From: Pseudarthrobacter sp. NBSH8
GTDB lineage: Bacteria > Actinomycetota > Actinomycetes > Actinomycetales > Micrococcaceae
Assembly (NCBI RefSeq): GCF_014217545.1
Contig: NZ_CP043178.1
Location: 2,728,001-2,792,000, forward strand
Reading direction: 5' to 3'
DNA length: 64,000 nt
The notes under the pieces were generated by a model, which had not been told where the DNA came from, did not search any database, and saw nothing but the letters and a program-made list of their open reading frames with translations. Position numbers and translations under genes: made by a program. Shown in pieces: positions 50,346 to 59,416 of the stretch; positions within the stretch are counted from its first letter, which is position 1, and the number at the start of each line of letters is the position of its first letter.

Positions 50346-50367
50346 AATTTACCTGACCAGGGTAATT
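50346..50367. promoter_or_regulatory. imperfect 22-bp dyad upstream of the peptide importer
   Basis: AATT-T-ACC-TGACCA-GGG-T-AATT is identical to its reverse complement at 16 of 22 positions. It lies 143 bases before the binding-protein ATG and just after the mnmA stop. It could be an operator for the importer; no regulator gene is nearby to pair with it. Confidence 0.3.
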
Positions 50368-50377
50368 CTGCTCTGCC

Positions 50378-51502
50378 TCAGAGCTCCGCGCGCTGCAAAG
50401 ACCGGGCAGCGTCAATGGTGGCCTGGCCCAGGACGCGGCTGCCCTGGTAGAGAACCACCGTCTGGCCGGGCGCCACACCGCGCAGCGGATCGGTCAAGGT
50501 GACCAGGAGCTGAGGTGTATCTTCGCCGGACAGCATGCGCGCGGTTGCCGGCACGGGGTCACCGTGGGCACGGACCTGGGCATAGCAGTCAAACTCGGCA
50601 CCGGTTTCGATTTCCGCGATGGGCAGGCCGGCCCACGAGACCTTAATTCCGCGGATCTCGTCAATGGCCAGGAGCGCCTGCGGCCCCACCACTACCTTGT
50701 TTTCCTTGGGCCGGATCTCCAGGACAAACCTGGGCTTGCCATCCGCTGCGGGCGTCCCCAGCTTCAGGCCGCGGCGCTGGCCCACCGTGAACGCGTTGGC
50801 TCCCGGGTGCTCCCCCACCTTCGAGCCGGTCTCGTCAACGATGTCACCGGTGGTCATGTCGATCTTTTCGGCGAGCCAGCCTGCGGTGTCACCGTCCGGA
50901 ATGAAGCAGATGTCGTGACTGTCGGGCTTGTTGGCCACCGACAGCCCCCGGCGTTCAGCCTCGGCCCGCACCTCAGCCTTCGAAGGCGTGTCCGCCAGCG
51001 GGAACATGGAGTGCTTGAGCTGCTCGTGGGTCAGGACACCCAGGACGTAGCTCTGGTCCTTGGCCCAGTCGGCGGCGCGGTGCAGCTCCGGATTACCGTC
51101 AGCGTCCTGGATGACCTTGGCATAGTGGCCGGTACAGACGGCATCGAACCCCAGGGCAATAGCTTTCTCCAGCAAGGCTGCGAACTTGATCCGTTCGTTG
51201 CAGCGCATGCAGGGGTTGGGCGTCCGCCCGGCAGCGTACTCATCGATGAAGTCCTGGACCACGTCTTCCTTGAAGCGCTCCGAGAAGTCCCAGACGTAGT
51301 ACGGAATGCCCAGCACATCGCAAGCCCTCCACGCATCGCGCGAGTCCTCGATGGTGCAGCAGCCGCGGCTGCCCGTCCGCAGGGTGCCGGGCATCCTGGA
51401 CAGCGCAAGGTGAACGCCGACGACGTCGTGCCCGGCTTCGACGGCACGTGCTGCGGCAACGGCGGAGTCGACTCCACCGCTCATGGCTGCTAGAACTCGC
51501 AT
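50378..51502 (-). CDS. mnmA: tRNA-uridine 2-sulfurtransferase MnmA
   Basis: This 374-residue enzyme makes 2-thiouridine at tRNA position 34. The PP-loop SGGVDS lies at 8-13, and the catalytic cysteines are C98 ([12 protein letters not shown]) and C199 ([11 protein letters not shown]). CTGHYAK and [10 protein letters not shown] are the family's tRNA- and ATP-site motifs. ATG 51502 gives the usual start [13 protein letters not shown]. MnmA receives sulfur from a cysteine desulfurase. That gene (52957-54189) is usually adjacent in actinobacteria, but here a reductase gene lies between them. Confidence 0.95.
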   Translation of the reverse strand: MRVLAAMSGGVDSAVAAARAVEAGHDVVGVHLALSRMPGTLRTGSRGCCTIEDSRDAWRACDVLGIPYYVWDFSERFKEDVVQDFIDEYAAGRTPNPCMRCNERIKFAALLEKAIALGFDAVCTGHYAKVIQDADGNPELHRAADWAKDQSYVLGVLTHEQLKHSMFPLADTPSKAEVRAEAERRGLSVANKPDSHDICFIPDGDTAGWLAEKIDMTTGDIVDETGSKVGEHPGANAFTVGQRRGLKLGTPAADGKPRFVLEIRPKENKVVVGPQALLAIDEIRGIKVSWAGLPIAEIETGAEFDCYAQVRAHGDPVPATARMLSGEDTPQLLVTLTDPLRGVAPGQTVVLYQGSRVLGQATIDAARSLQRAEL

Positions 51503-51648
51503 GCTGGCTTTCTTTAGGGTTCGGGGGATGCCGGCAGCGGGCGGCTGCCGATCAACCGGTGGCCGCAGGAATAGCACAATGCCTGCCGCACCAGTCTATC
51601 GCCACGCCGAATCCTCCCCAAAAGACCCTTGACCGGGCGGGCCTTCAC

Positions 51649-51677
51649 TTCTAAAGTCAGAATATACAGTTTTAGAA
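51649..51677 (+). promoter_or_regulatory. operator TTCTAAAG-N13-TTTTAGAA before the FAD reductase
   Basis: Half-sites at 51649-51656 and 51670-51677 are reverse complements except for one base and are 13 bp apart. The same arrangement occurs at 54959-54987 before the DoxX gene. It lies 32 bases upstream of the reductase ATG. Binding by the SufR-like regulator at 54245-54907 is inferred. Confidence 0.65.
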
Positions 51678-51709
51678 TTCGAGCACGCACCAGCGGGAAT
51701 CGGGCGGAC

Positions 51710-52981
51710 ATGGCTGAAGACATTGCGACCGCGGGGGGCATTGTGATTGCCGGCGGCGGACTGGCCGGGGCCACCGCGGCCAAGACCCTGCGGGCGGAAG
51801 GGTTCGACGGCCCGGTGACCATCATCGGCGCCGAGAGCCACCATCCCTACCTGCGTCCGCCCTTATCCAAGGAGTATCTGCTTGGGACGGCCGGCGAGGA
51901 GGCCGTCCCGGTGGTGCCGCCAGGCTGGTACGCGGAGAACGACGTCGGCCTCCGCCTGGCTACCCGCGTCACGGGCATCAGGCCGGACACCCGGACAGTG
52001 GAGCTGGACGACGGAAGCACACTGGCCTACGGTTCTCTGCTGCTCGCCACCGGAGCGACGCCGCGCACGCTGCACCTGCCCGGCAGCGACCTTGCCGGCG
52101 TTTCCACCTTCCGCACCCTGGATGACAGCCGGCGGCTGCGCAGCCGCCTCGCGACGGGCGGCCTGAAGGTGGTGATGATCGGCTCCGGCTGGATCGGCAT
52201 GGAACTGGCTGCGGCTGCCGCCACGTACGGCAACACGGTCACCCTGCTCGGGCTGGAAGCGATCCCCCTGGCCTCGGCCATCGGTCCTGACCTCGGACGG
52301 TTCTTCCGCAGCCTCCACGAAGCCAACGGCGTGATCTTCCGGCTTCCTGCCTCTGTGCGGGAGATTACCGGTGACAGCGGGGCTGTCACCGGGGTAATCA
52401 CCGATTCCGGAGAGGTGCTCCCGGCCGACATCGTGGTCATCGCCGTCGGCGTGGTTCCCGAGACGGGACTCGCGCAGGCGGCCGGCCTCGCCCTGGACAA
52501 CGGGATCCTTACGGACGCCTCCCTGCGGACCAGCGCGCCCGGCGTCTTTGCCGCAGGGGACATCGCCAACGCCCTGCATCCCTTCACCGGCCAGCACCAC
52601 CGCAGCGAGCACTGGTCCAACGCCCTGAACGGCGGAAAGGTGGCCGCCAGGGCCATGCTCAGCCAGGACACCGCCCTGAGCACCATCCCTTACTTCTACA
52701 CCGATCAGTACGACGTCAGCATGGAGTACTCCGGCTTCACGGTCCTGGCTGCCGGCACTGAGCCGGTGATCCGGGGATCGCTGGAGGACAAGGAGTTCAT
52801 CGCGTTCTGGCAGCAGGATTCCAGGGTGGTGGCCGGCATGAGCGTCAACTGGCCGCGAAAGCCACAGCCCGGCGCGCAGAAGACCATCAAGGCCCTCATC
52901 TCGGCCAGAACGCCCATCTCAGCGGAGCGTCTGGCCGACATCTCCGCCGGGCTTGATCAGCTCCTGCCGGAGGACGCCTGA
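51710..52981 (+). CDS. NAD(P)/FAD ferredoxin-reductase-type oxidoreductase
   Basis: This 423-residue flavoprotein has an N-terminal FAD motif ([13 protein letters not shown]), PLSKEYLLG near residue 51, an NAD(P) motif GSGWIG at 158-163, the second FAD motif VFAAGDIAN, and a C-terminal reductase domain with [15 protein letters not shown]. It resembles rhodocoxin/ferredoxin reductases that pass electrons from NADH to an iron-sulfur protein. No ferredoxin gene lies beside it. ATG 51710 was chosen over an in-frame TTG-type reading from 51629. It ends 25 bases inside the convergent cysteine desulfurase gene. Confidence 0.88.
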   Translation: MAEDIATAGGIVIAGGGLAGATAAKTLRAEGFDGPVTIIGAESHHPYLRPPLSKEYLLGTAGEEAVPVVPPGWYAENDVGLRLATRVTGIRPDTRTVELDDGSTLAYGSLLLATGATPRTLHLPGSDLAGVSTFRTLDDSRRLRSRLATGGLKVVMIGSGWIGMELAAAAATYGNTVTLLGLEAIPLASAIGPDLGRFFRSLHEANGVIFRLPASVREITGDSGAVTGVITDSGEVLPADIVVIAVGVVPETGLAQAAGLALDNGILTDASLRTSAPGVFAAGDIANALHPFTGQHHRSEHWSNALNGGKVAARAMLSQDTALSTIPYFYTDQYDVSMEYSGFTVLAAGTEPVIRGSLEDKEFIAFWQQDSRVVAGMSVNWPRKPQPGAQKTIKALISARTPISAERLADISAGLDQLLPEDA

Positions 52982-54189
52982 CGCGCCACCGTCCCCGCAG
53001 TCTGGATCGAGGATTCATGGCCGGCCATCCCTGCCTGGCGGGCGCGCTGGTACGCGCCGGGGAGGGCCGTCAACAAGACATCCACGTCCGCTTCGGCTGA
53101 GGCGTGCCCCAGAGTGAAGCGCTGCGCACCGCGGGCCGTCGCCTCGTCCAGCCCCATGGCCAGCAGCACGTGGGACGGTCGTGGGACACCGGCCGTGCAG
53201 GCTGATCCCGTGGAGGATTCCACCCCCGCCAGATCCAGCAGGAACAACAGGGAGTCTCCTTCGCAGCCAGGGAACGTGAAGTGTGCGTTGCCGGGCAGCC
53301 GCCCCTCCCCCGGTGCGCCACGGAGCACAGCGTCGGGCACCTGCTCAAGAACGCCGTCGATGAGCCTGTCCCGCAGGGCAGCAATCCTCGCGGACTCCGC
53401 GGCGAGCTGTGCGGCGGCGGCTTCAGCGGCCGCAGCGAAGGCGGCGATGGACGCCGTGTCCAGCGTCCCGGAGCGCACGTCGCGTTCCTGGCCGCCACCG
53501 TGCTGCACCGGGGTCAGCTTGACGGCCCGTCCCAACAGGAGTGCGCCGACTCCCACCGGTCCGCCGATCTTGTGCCCGGAAACCGACATGGCGTCCAGTC
53601 CAGAGGCCTTGAAATCCACCGGCAGCGAGCCGAAGGCCTGAACGGCATCCGAATGAACCGGCACCCCGGCGGCATGCGCCAGCTCCACAATCCTGTGTAC
53701 CGGCTGGATGGTGCCCACCTCGTTGTTGGCCCACATAACCGTCACGAGCGCAATGGTCCCAGGGTCCCGGGCCAGCTCGGCGGCGAGGACATCCAGGTCC
53801 ACTACGCCTTCGCTGTCGACCGGAAGCCAGGTGACACTGGCGCCCTCGTGCCGCTCCAGCCATTCAACGGTGTCCAGGACGGCATGATGCTCGACGGCGG
53901 AGCACAGGATACGCCGCCGTGCCGGGTCCTCGCCGGAACGGGCCCAGTACAGGCCCTTGACGGCGAGGTTGTCCGATTCAGTGCCTCCGGACGTAAAGAT
54001 GACCTCTGAGGGGTGGGCGCCTGCCGCCGTCGCGATGGCTTCCCTGGCGTCCTCCACGGAGCGGCGGGCCCGGCGGCCCGAGCCGTGCAGGGACGAAGGA
54101 TTGCCCGTGCGGGAAAGCTCCCGGGTCAGGGCTGCCAGCGCCGCGGCAGAAAGTGGCGTGGTGGCTGCATGATCGAGGTAGACGGGCAC
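52957..54189 (-). CDS. iscS: cysteine desulfurase, IscS/NifS type
   Basis: This 410-residue PLP enzyme takes sulfur from cysteine for iron-sulfur clusters and tRNA thiolation. [11 protein letters not shown] opens the chain, PLP-lysine K207 lies in [10 protein letters not shown], and the catalytic cysteine is C331 in [10 protein letters not shown]. The last 30 residues after the usual end are low-complexity. It lies 55 bases downstream of the SufR-like regulator on the same strand, so the two are probably co-transcribed. Its usual neighbour mnmA is separated by the FAD reductase gene. Confidence 0.95.
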   Translation of the reverse strand: MPVYLDHAATTPLSAAALAALTRELSRTGNPSSLHGSGRRARRSVEDAREAIATAAGAHPSEVIFTSGGTESDNLAVKGLYWARSGEDPARRRILCSAVEHHAVLDTVEWLERHEGASVTWLPVDSEGVVDLDVLAAELARDPGTIALVTVMWANNEVGTIQPVHRIVELAHAAGVPVHSDAVQAFGSLPVDFKASGLDAMSVSGHKIGGPVGVGALLLGRAVKLTPVQHGGGQERDVRSGTLDTASIAAFAAAAEAAAAQLAAESARIAALRDRLIDGVLEQVPDAVLRGAPGEGRLPGNAHFTFPGCEGDSLLFLLDLAGVESSTGSACTAGVPRPSHVLLAMGLDEATARGAQRFTLGHASAEADVDVLLTALPGAYQRARQAGMAGHESSIQTAGTVARQASSGRS

Positions 54190-54244
54190 GCCTCAATTCT
54201 AGCGGCGCCCATGACGCGCATCCGCGGCCCTGGCCGATCAGGCG

Positions 54245-54907
54245 TCAGGGCGGGGTGATTCTGGCACAGCACTGGCCCGGCTCACTGTTGGGCGCCACAC
54301 GCTCCTCCGGCTCCCCACACGCCGCTGCCGCTCCTTGCAGAAACGACCCGTTCATGGCGCAGACCACGTCCGGGTGCCCGTCCGCCAGCCGATGGAACGG
54401 GCAGTTCACCAGGACGAAACCGCCCGCACCGTCAGCCCGTGGCCCGTAGCCTTCTCCTTCGAGGAAGTCCGCCAGGCTGGCTGCGCCGGAGGCCATTGCC
54501 TGACCCTTGCCGAACGACGCGGCCAGCAGGGAACCGCCCACCGGGCCGCCGGTCGCTGTGGAATGCTCGATCGCCGCGACCAACAGCTCAGCGGCGAGAT
54601 CATAGTTGCGGTCAGGCACGGAGGCACCCACCTCGCCCGTTGCCTGCCGGTACATTTTCGCCGGCCGTCCGGAGCCGGGACCAGACTTCCCCGCAGCCTT
54701 GTGGAATTCCACTTCCAGCAGTCCGTCCTGGACCAGCCTGTCGAGGTGGAAGGATGCCGTGCTCCTCGGCAGCCCAAGGGCCAGCGCTGCGTCATCGCGC
54801 CCGACTGCGGCATCCGAGGCGGCGATCAGCTCAAAAAGCTGCCGGCGCTTCTCGTCGCCCAATGATGCGACGGCCGCCATGCGGCGGCCCCACGGAAGTC
54901 TGCGCAC
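54245..54907 (-). CDS. SufR-like HTH regulator with C-terminal cysteine cluster
   Basis: This 220-residue protein has an ArsR/DeoR-like winged helix (KRRQLFELIAASDAAVGRDD to about residue 88) and a C-terminal effector domain. Cysteines lie at C169 (NCPFH), C183, C197 and C213-C214, spaced C-X13-C-X13-C-X15-C. This resembles the spacing in SufR, which holds an iron-sulfur cluster and represses suf genes. It would therefore sense iron, cluster status or redox state. GTG 54907 has GAGGGG seven bases upstream. Its operon partner is the cysteine desulfurase, and its likely operators lie before the FAD reductase and DoxX genes. Confidence 0.75.
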   Translation of the reverse strand: MRRLPWGRRMAAVASLGDEKRRQLFELIAASDAAVGRDDAALALGLPRSTASFHLDRLVQDGLLEVEFHKAAGKSGPGSGRPAKMYRQATGEVGASVPDRNYDLAAELLVAAIEHSTATGGPVGGSLLAASFGKGQAMASGAASLADFLEGEGYGPRADGAGGFVLVNCPFHRLADGHPDVVCAMNGSFLQGAAAACGEPEERVAPNSEPGQCCARITPP

Positions 54908-54958
54908 GCTGTGCCCCTCAGTCTAAAAACAACATCCATTGCTTAATCCAGCCTATGT

Positions 54959-54987
54959 TTCTAAAATAATGATACCTACTTTTAGAA
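54959..54987 (+). promoter_or_regulatory. operator TTCTAAAA-N13-TTTTAGAA before doxX
   Basis: Half-sites at 54959-54966 and 54980-54987 are perfect reverse complements separated by 13 bp. This is the same spacing as at 51649-51677. It ends 10 bases before the DoxX ATG and overlaps the ribosome-binding region, a place suited to repression. A partial site (GTCTAAAA, 54921-54928) also lies in the leader of the regulator gene. Confidence 0.7.
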
Positions 54988-54997
54988 GGAGTCCACC

Positions 54998-55426
54998 ATG
55001 ACAACCAACGCGAAAATCAACGCAGGCGGTCGGCTTCAGGCGATGTCACCCGACAGGCAGGCGTTCTTCCTGCTGCGCACCGTCTTCACCATCGCACCGA
55101 TTCTCTTCGGTCTGGACAAGTTCACCAACATCCTGACCGACTGGACCATCTACCTCGCGCCGGTTGCCACCGCCGTGGTGCCGGTGTCGGCGCAGACCTT
55201 TATGTACATCGTCGGTGTCGTGGAGATCATCGCCGGTATCGCGGTGGCAGTCCATCCCCGGTTCGGTTCCCTGCTGGTTGCCGTCTGGCTGTTGGGAATC
55301 ATCATCAATCTGCTGGTCCTGGGCAGCTTCTACGACGTTGCCTTAAGGGACTTCGGCCTGCTCGTGGGCGCGCTCGCCCTGAACCGCCTCTCCCCCGCCG
55401 GGTCCTGGCGCAGGCACGGCAAGTAA
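54998..55426 (+). CDS. DoxX-family membrane protein
   Basis: This 142-residue protein has four transmembrane helices (about 24-44, 62-82, 87-108, 112-130) and the DoxX pattern FFLLRTVFTIAPILFGLDKF. In Mycobacterium a DoxX protein forms a membrane oxidoreductase complex with SodA and SseA that counters oxidative stress. ATG 54998 has AGGAG six bases upstream. It is divergent from the SufR-like gene with the operator between them. Confidence 0.85.
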   Translation: MTTNAKINAGGRLQAMSPDRQAFFLLRTVFTIAPILFGLDKFTNILTDWTIYLAPVATAVVPVSAQTFMYIVGVVEIIAGIAVAVHPRFGSLLVAVWLLGIIINLLVLGSFYDVALRDFGLLVGALALNRLSPAGSWRRHGK

Positions 55427-55435
55427 CCGGCACTG

Positions 55436-56104
55436 CTAATTCGACGGCGGCACCAAAAGGAGGCGTTCTGCGACGTCGGCCCGGGCGGCTGCCAGTGTGG
55501 CGTCGTCCGGGCAGGCCACGGAAATGTAGACCGACGATGCGGCGGCACCGAACACCCTCGCCATCACCGCCGTCGACCTGACGCCTGGTTGGCTGGGCGT
55601 CTCCAGTACCAGCACCTCAGCCGCTGGCCCCGGCTTGCCAACCTCACCGCCCCACCGCAGCGACTGGGTCTTCAGGTAACCGGGCAGGATGCTCGGATCA
55701 AGGTACGTGAAGAGGCCAATGGTTGACTCCTTATCGTCCTGGCGCGCCAGCGGCACCTGGTTGGTGCGGACCTTGGCCGCCACCAGACAGCCATCAGCCT
55801 TCAAATACTGGCTCTCGCCAGCCACGTCCTCCTTGACCTGCTGCCAGCCGGGCGCCGCCTTCATTCCGTCGGAGATGCCCACGGGGACCCCGGCGGCCAG
55901 TGAACCGCCGGCGGAGAACGGCATGTCCTTGGCCGCAACTGCTTCCGCGTCATGGCCTGGAGTAATGGTGGGGGTGGCCAGGGCGGTAACAGTTGCCTGC
56001 ACTTTCGGGGCGGCCGGATCGGGCACGCCAACACTGCAGCCTCCCAGGGCTGTCACGCCAAGCAGCGCCCCCGCCACGAGTACAGCCGCCGCTTGTGCCT
56101 TCAC
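55436..56104 (-). CDS. putative lipoprotein of unknown function
   Basis: This 222-residue protein has a lipoprotein signal peptide with lipobox LGGC (cysteine 23), followed by a Thr/Pro/Ala-rich linker and a soluble domain of about 160 residues. No family is recognised. I chose GTG 56104, which gives VKAQAAAVLVAG and a normal signal peptide. The open frame continues upstream to 57346, but that part is antisense to the J-domain gene and is not coding. It ends nine bases from the convergent DoxX gene. Confidence 0.68.
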   Translation of the reverse strand: MKAQAAAVLVAGALLGVTALGGCSVGVPDPAAPKVQATVTALATPTITPGHDAEAVAAKDMPFSAGGSLAAGVPVGISDGMKAAPGWQQVKEDVAGESQYLKADGCLVAAKVRTNQVPLARQDDKESTIGLFTYLDPSILPGYLKTQSLRWGGEVGKPGPAAEVLVLETPSQPGVRSTAVMARVFGAAASSVYISVACPDDATLAAARADVAERLLLVPPSN

Positions 56105-56275
56105 GCCCACCCCAATATGTTCGCCGGACGGCCAGCCTGCCGTCATCCTCAAAGAGTCTAGACGCCGGCCGAGGGAACCACTGAGGCCTGCGCAGACGTT
56201 GTGTGGGCAGGCCGTAAACTGGGGCGAACCGGGCTGCCCGCGGCGGACTGGCCAGACGAAGAAGAGGATGAGTGT

Positions 56276-57241
56276 TTGACCGAGAGCAGCAGCTCCCACT
56301 ACGAGGTGCTCCGAGTGGCTGTGACGGCCACCGACAAGGAGATCAAAGTGGCCTACCGTCGGGCCGCGCGAAAGGCCCATCCGGACCATGGCGGGGATGC
56401 CGCAGCGTTCCGCCAGGTGACGGCAGCCTACGAAACCCTGATGGACCCCACGCGCCGGAAGGCCTACGACCGCTCCTATGCCGCGGGCACGGCCGGCAAT
56501 GCTGCCGGCGCGGGCGCCGCGGAAGCGCACTTTGATGCGCCGGCGGCGGGCAGCCATGCCTCGGCCACTGTGCACAGGACCACCACGCCCCGCAATACAG
56601 CGGGTGACCCGCCCGTGTACGTCCCGCCCTACGATGCTGAGGCTTTCGAGGCGTCCGGCACGGTGCCGCTGATCCCGTTCGCCCAGGCCAGCCAGCAGGT
56701 ACACGGGACGCCACGGAAACGGGGTATTTTTGGCGCTGAGGCCAGAATCCAGCGCGAACTGCGCACCGTGCAGCTCATCACCCGCCAGGTCCTCCCGGCG
56801 GTCCCTGCGGCCCGGCTGGTGAACGGCCTGCAGTCCCCGGCCGACAACAGCCACATCGACCACGCGCTCCTGTCCGGCTACCGGCTGGCGCTGATCGGGT
56901 CCATGCTGCTGCCAAAGGGGGCTTATGCCTGGGACGGACAGACGCTGAAGCACGGCGGACGCTCCATCGCGCCGCCGCAGCTTGCCCACGTTGTCCGGGC
57001 CATGCAGGACATCTTCCCGGAGCTGAACGTCACGGGCTGGACAGTCATCCACAGCGCCGACGGCAACCTCCACGAACCCGTCATCGACCGCCACCGGCGA
57101 ACAGCCAGCACCTCCGAAGCCATTCAGGTGGTCAACGCAGCGGGCCTGGTCCGCGGCCTCAAACAATTCCTTTCCTCCGGCCCCACGCCCAACACAGTCA
57201 ATGTGTCTGTGCTCGCCAGGCTGCTTCGCGGGATGCACTGA
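56276..57241 (+). CDS. J-domain protein of unknown function
   Basis: This 321-residue protein has an N-terminal J domain (HYEVLRVAVTATDKEIKVAY, HPD at 35-37), which should stimulate a DnaK-type chaperone. A linker and a C-terminal domain of about 150 residues follow (GIFGAEARIQRELRTVQLIT, YAWDGQTLKHGG). There is no DnaJ zinc finger. TTG 56276 is the likely start, with AGAGGA eight bases upstream; no ATG fits. It lies 15 bases upstream of trmL, so the two probably share a transcript. Confidence 0.75.
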   Translation: MTESSSSHYEVLRVAVTATDKEIKVAYRRAARKAHPDHGGDAAAFRQVTAAYETLMDPTRRKAYDRSYAAGTAGNAAGAGAAEAHFDAPAAGSHASATVHRTTTPRNTAGDPPVYVPPYDAEAFEASGTVPLIPFAQASQQVHGTPRKRGIFGAEARIQRELRTVQLITRQVLPAVPAARLVNGLQSPADNSHIDHALLSGYRLALIGSMLLPKGAYAWDGQTLKHGGRSIAPPQLAHVVRAMQDIFPELNVTGWTVIHSADGNLHEPVIDRHRRTASTSEAIQVVNAAGLVRGLKQFLSSGPTPNTVNVSVLARLLRGMH

Positions 57242-57256
57242 GACTAGGATTGGACC

Positions 57257-57724
57257 GTGTTCCGAATCCTCTTCCATGCCCCCGAAATCCCCGGCAACAC
57301 CGGCAACGCAATAAGGCTGGCAGCCATTACCGGCGCCCAACTGCACCTGGTGGAACCTCTGGGCTTTGATTTCTCGGACGCCAAGCTACGCCGCGCCGGA
57401 CTGGACTACCATGACCTCGCCGTCGTCACCGTCCACAAAGACATCGAAGACGCCTGGCGCGAACTGCAGCCGGAGCGTGTGTACGCCTTCACCTCGGACG
57501 GCACCGCCAGCTATGCGGACATCGCCTACTGTCCAGGCGACGTGCTGATGTTCGGCCAGGAATCAGTAGGCCTGCCTGAAAACCTCAAGAGGGATCCGCA
57601 TGTCACGGCCACCGTGCGGCTTCCCATGCTGCCGTCCCTGCGTTCCCTGAACCTGGCTAATGCGGCGTCCATTGCGGTCTACGAGGCCTGGCGGCAACAG
57701 GGATTTTCCGGCGCCCAGATTTGA
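57257..57724 (+). CDS. trmL: tRNA (cytidine/uridine-34 2'-O) methyltransferase TrmL
   Basis: This 155-residue SPOUT methyltransferase has ILFHAPEIPGNTGNAIRLAA at its start, the cofactor-knot segment LMFGQESVGLP, and RLPMLPSLRSLNLANAASI near the end. TrmL modifies the wobble base of tRNA-Leu isoacceptors. GTG 57257 is the start, with AGGA 7-8 bases upstream. Confidence 0.93.
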   Translation: MFRILFHAPEIPGNTGNAIRLAAITGAQLHLVEPLGFDFSDAKLRRAGLDYHDLAVVTVHKDIEDAWRELQPERVYAFTSDGTASYADIAYCPGDVLMFGQESVGLPENLKRDPHVTATVRLPMLPSLRSLNLANAASIAVYEAWRQQGFSGAQI

Positions 57725-57822
57725 GCGCCCTCGGCCCATCCCCCGGGCCGCCCGCGCCGAATTACTCCTGACAGCAATTCCGGGGCGAGGAGGAAGGAGC
57801 GGTAGGTGACACTGTTGGAGAC

Positions 57823-57846
57823 AAGGCGGGCTAAGCCGCCCGCTTT
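57823..57846 (+). terminator. terminator between trmL and sigK
   Basis: A 9-bp stem (AAGGCGGGC with GCCCGCTTT, one G-T pair, loop TAAGCC) is followed by CCCCTTTT. It lies about 100 bases after trmL and 70 before sigK. Confidence 0.55.
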
Positions 57847-57916
57847 CCCCTTTTCCAGGGGCAGCACCGGCCGGGATGCTCAGGTTTTGCCGCCGGGCGA
57901 CCTATGCTGGGTAGTG

Positions 57917-58525
57917 ATGGAAACTCCCAACGCGCCAAACTACGAGGCCCCGGCCGCAGTAACAGACTCACCGGCGGATCTCAGCAAGCGCTTGGCCGGG
58001 CTGCTGGCACGCATAGCCGGCGGCGACCAGGCCGCGTTTGCCGAGTTCTACCAATTGACATCCCGCCGGGTTTTCGGCATGGCCCGGCGAGTACTCATCG
58101 ATCCCGAACTCAGCGAAGACAGCACGCAGGAGGTTTTCCTCCAGGTATGGCAAAACGCCGCGAAGTTCAACCCGGAAGCAGGCAGTCCGCTCTCCTGGCT
58201 GATGACCATTTCGCACCGCCGGGCCGTGGACAAGGTCCGTTCCTCGCAGTCGGCCACCGACCGCGAGGCCAAGTACGGTGCCAGCAGCCAGGACGTGGAC
58301 CACGACTCCGTCTCCGCCGAGGTGGACAGCAGGCTCGAGGCCGAGGCGGTGGTCCGGTGCCTGGAAACGCTGACCGATACACAACAGGAATCCGTGCGGC
58401 TTGCCTACTACGGCGGCCTCACCTACCGCGAAGTCGCGGAGAAGCTAAACGCAGCAGTACCCACCATCAAGTCCCGCATCCGCGACGGCCTGATCCGCTT
58501 GAAGACCTGTCTGGGGGTGAGTTGA
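57917..58525 (+). CDS. sigK: ECF sigma factor SigK
   Basis: This 202-residue ECF sigma factor has region 2 (AEFYQLTSRRVFGMARRVLI, LSEDSTQEVFLQVWQNAAKF, SWLMTISHRRAVDKVRS) and region 4 (LTDTQQESVRLAYYGGLTYR, VPTIKSRIRDGLIRLK). It matches the SigK group, controlled by a membrane anti-sigma factor released by proteolysis. ATG 57917 gives METPNAPNY. The rskA gene starts one base after its stop. Confidence 0.9.
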   Translation: METPNAPNYEAPAAVTDSPADLSKRLAGLLARIAGGDQAAFAEFYQLTSRRVFGMARRVLIDPELSEDSTQEVFLQVWQNAAKFNPEAGSPLSWLMTISHRRAVDKVRSSQSATDREAKYGASSQDVDHDSVSAEVDSRLEAEAVVRCLETLTDTQQESVRLAYYGGLTYREVAEKLNAAVPTIKSRIRDGLIRLKTCLGVS

Positions 58526-58526
58526 G

Positions 58527-59405
58527 ATGACAGAAATGAATAGTCAGGAAAGCCCCCGCCGTCCCGGCTCTTTCGGAACTGATATCGCTGCCGACCTCGA
58601 ATCCGGGCGGGCCGTGGATCTCGCCGAGCTCTATGCCCTGGACGCGATCAGCGATACCGAACGCGCCGCCATTGAGCGCTACATCTCCGCCGCGCCCGAC
58701 GCCGAGCGCAGCGCCTTCCTTGAGCGTGTCCGCCAGGCCCGGGAGACCCTCACGACGTCCTTCACGGCTGAGGCCGAGCCTCCCGCTGACCTTTTCGCCC
58801 GCATCGTGTCGCAGTTGCCGTCCCTCGCGCAGCTCCCTGCCGATGGGCCCTCCGCAGTCACGGCGGCCCCTGCCGCCACGGCCACGCCAGCAATACAGTC
58901 GCCGACAGATGCCTCGGATGAGCTCGCTGCGGCCCGGGTCCGCCGGGAAGAACGGCGCCGGCCTGCCGGCGCCCGCCGCTGGCTCACCGCTGTGGCAGCC
59001 GCCGCCGTGATCGCCCTCGGTGGCGTGGGCGTGGGTGCGTACGTAGCAGACCAGAACGACCCCCTGAACCAGGTGGTCCGGGCCGGCGACGTCCGCGAAG
59101 CATCCGTACCCGTCTCCGCCGGCGGCACTGCCACCGTGCTGATTTCTTCATCCGAGGATGCCGTGGTGGTCAAGATGAACGGTGTACCCGCGCCGCCGGC
59201 CGGCAAGGTCTACCAGATGTGGCTGATCCCGAAGGACGGCTCGGCACCGGTTTCCCAGGGCCTGATGGACGAAGCTGCCCTGTCTAAGCCTGCCGTGGTG
59301 AAGGGCATTGCGTCCGCTGCAGCGCTCGGCATCACCGTGGAGCCTGTGGGCGGCTCGGCCACCCCGACGTTCCCCACTGTCGCTGCCGCACCTCTGGGCG
59401 CCTGA
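58527..59405 (+). CDS. rskA: anti-sigma-K factor RskA
   Basis: This 292-residue protein has a cytoplasmic N-terminal anti-sigma domain (about 30-100), one transmembrane helix (152-174), and an extracytoplasmic RskA domain (AGKVYQMWLIPKDGSAPVSQ). The HxxxCxxC zinc motif is absent, as in RskA. It would hold SigK at the membrane until cleaved. The gene follows sigK after one base. Confidence 0.9.
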   Translation: MTEMNSQESPRRPGSFGTDIAADLESGRAVDLAELYALDAISDTERAAIERYISAAPDAERSAFLERVRQARETLTTSFTAEAEPPADLFARIVSQLPSLAQLPADGPSAVTAAPAATATPAIQSPTDASDELAAARVRREERRRPAGARRWLTAVAAAAVIALGGVGVGAYVADQNDPLNQVVRAGDVREASVPVSAGGTATVLISSSEDAVVVKMNGVPAPPAGKVYQMWLIPKDGSAPVSQGLMDEAALSKPAVVKGIASAAALGITVEPVGGSATPTFPTVAAAPLGA

Positions 59406-59416
59406 CTGAACCCTTC

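Noticed and set aside
56105..57346. An open minus-strand frame extending the lipoprotein upstream to 636 residues
   Set aside because: The added part is antisense to the J-domain gene, has no family resemblance, and a normal lipoprotein signal peptide begins at GTG 56104.
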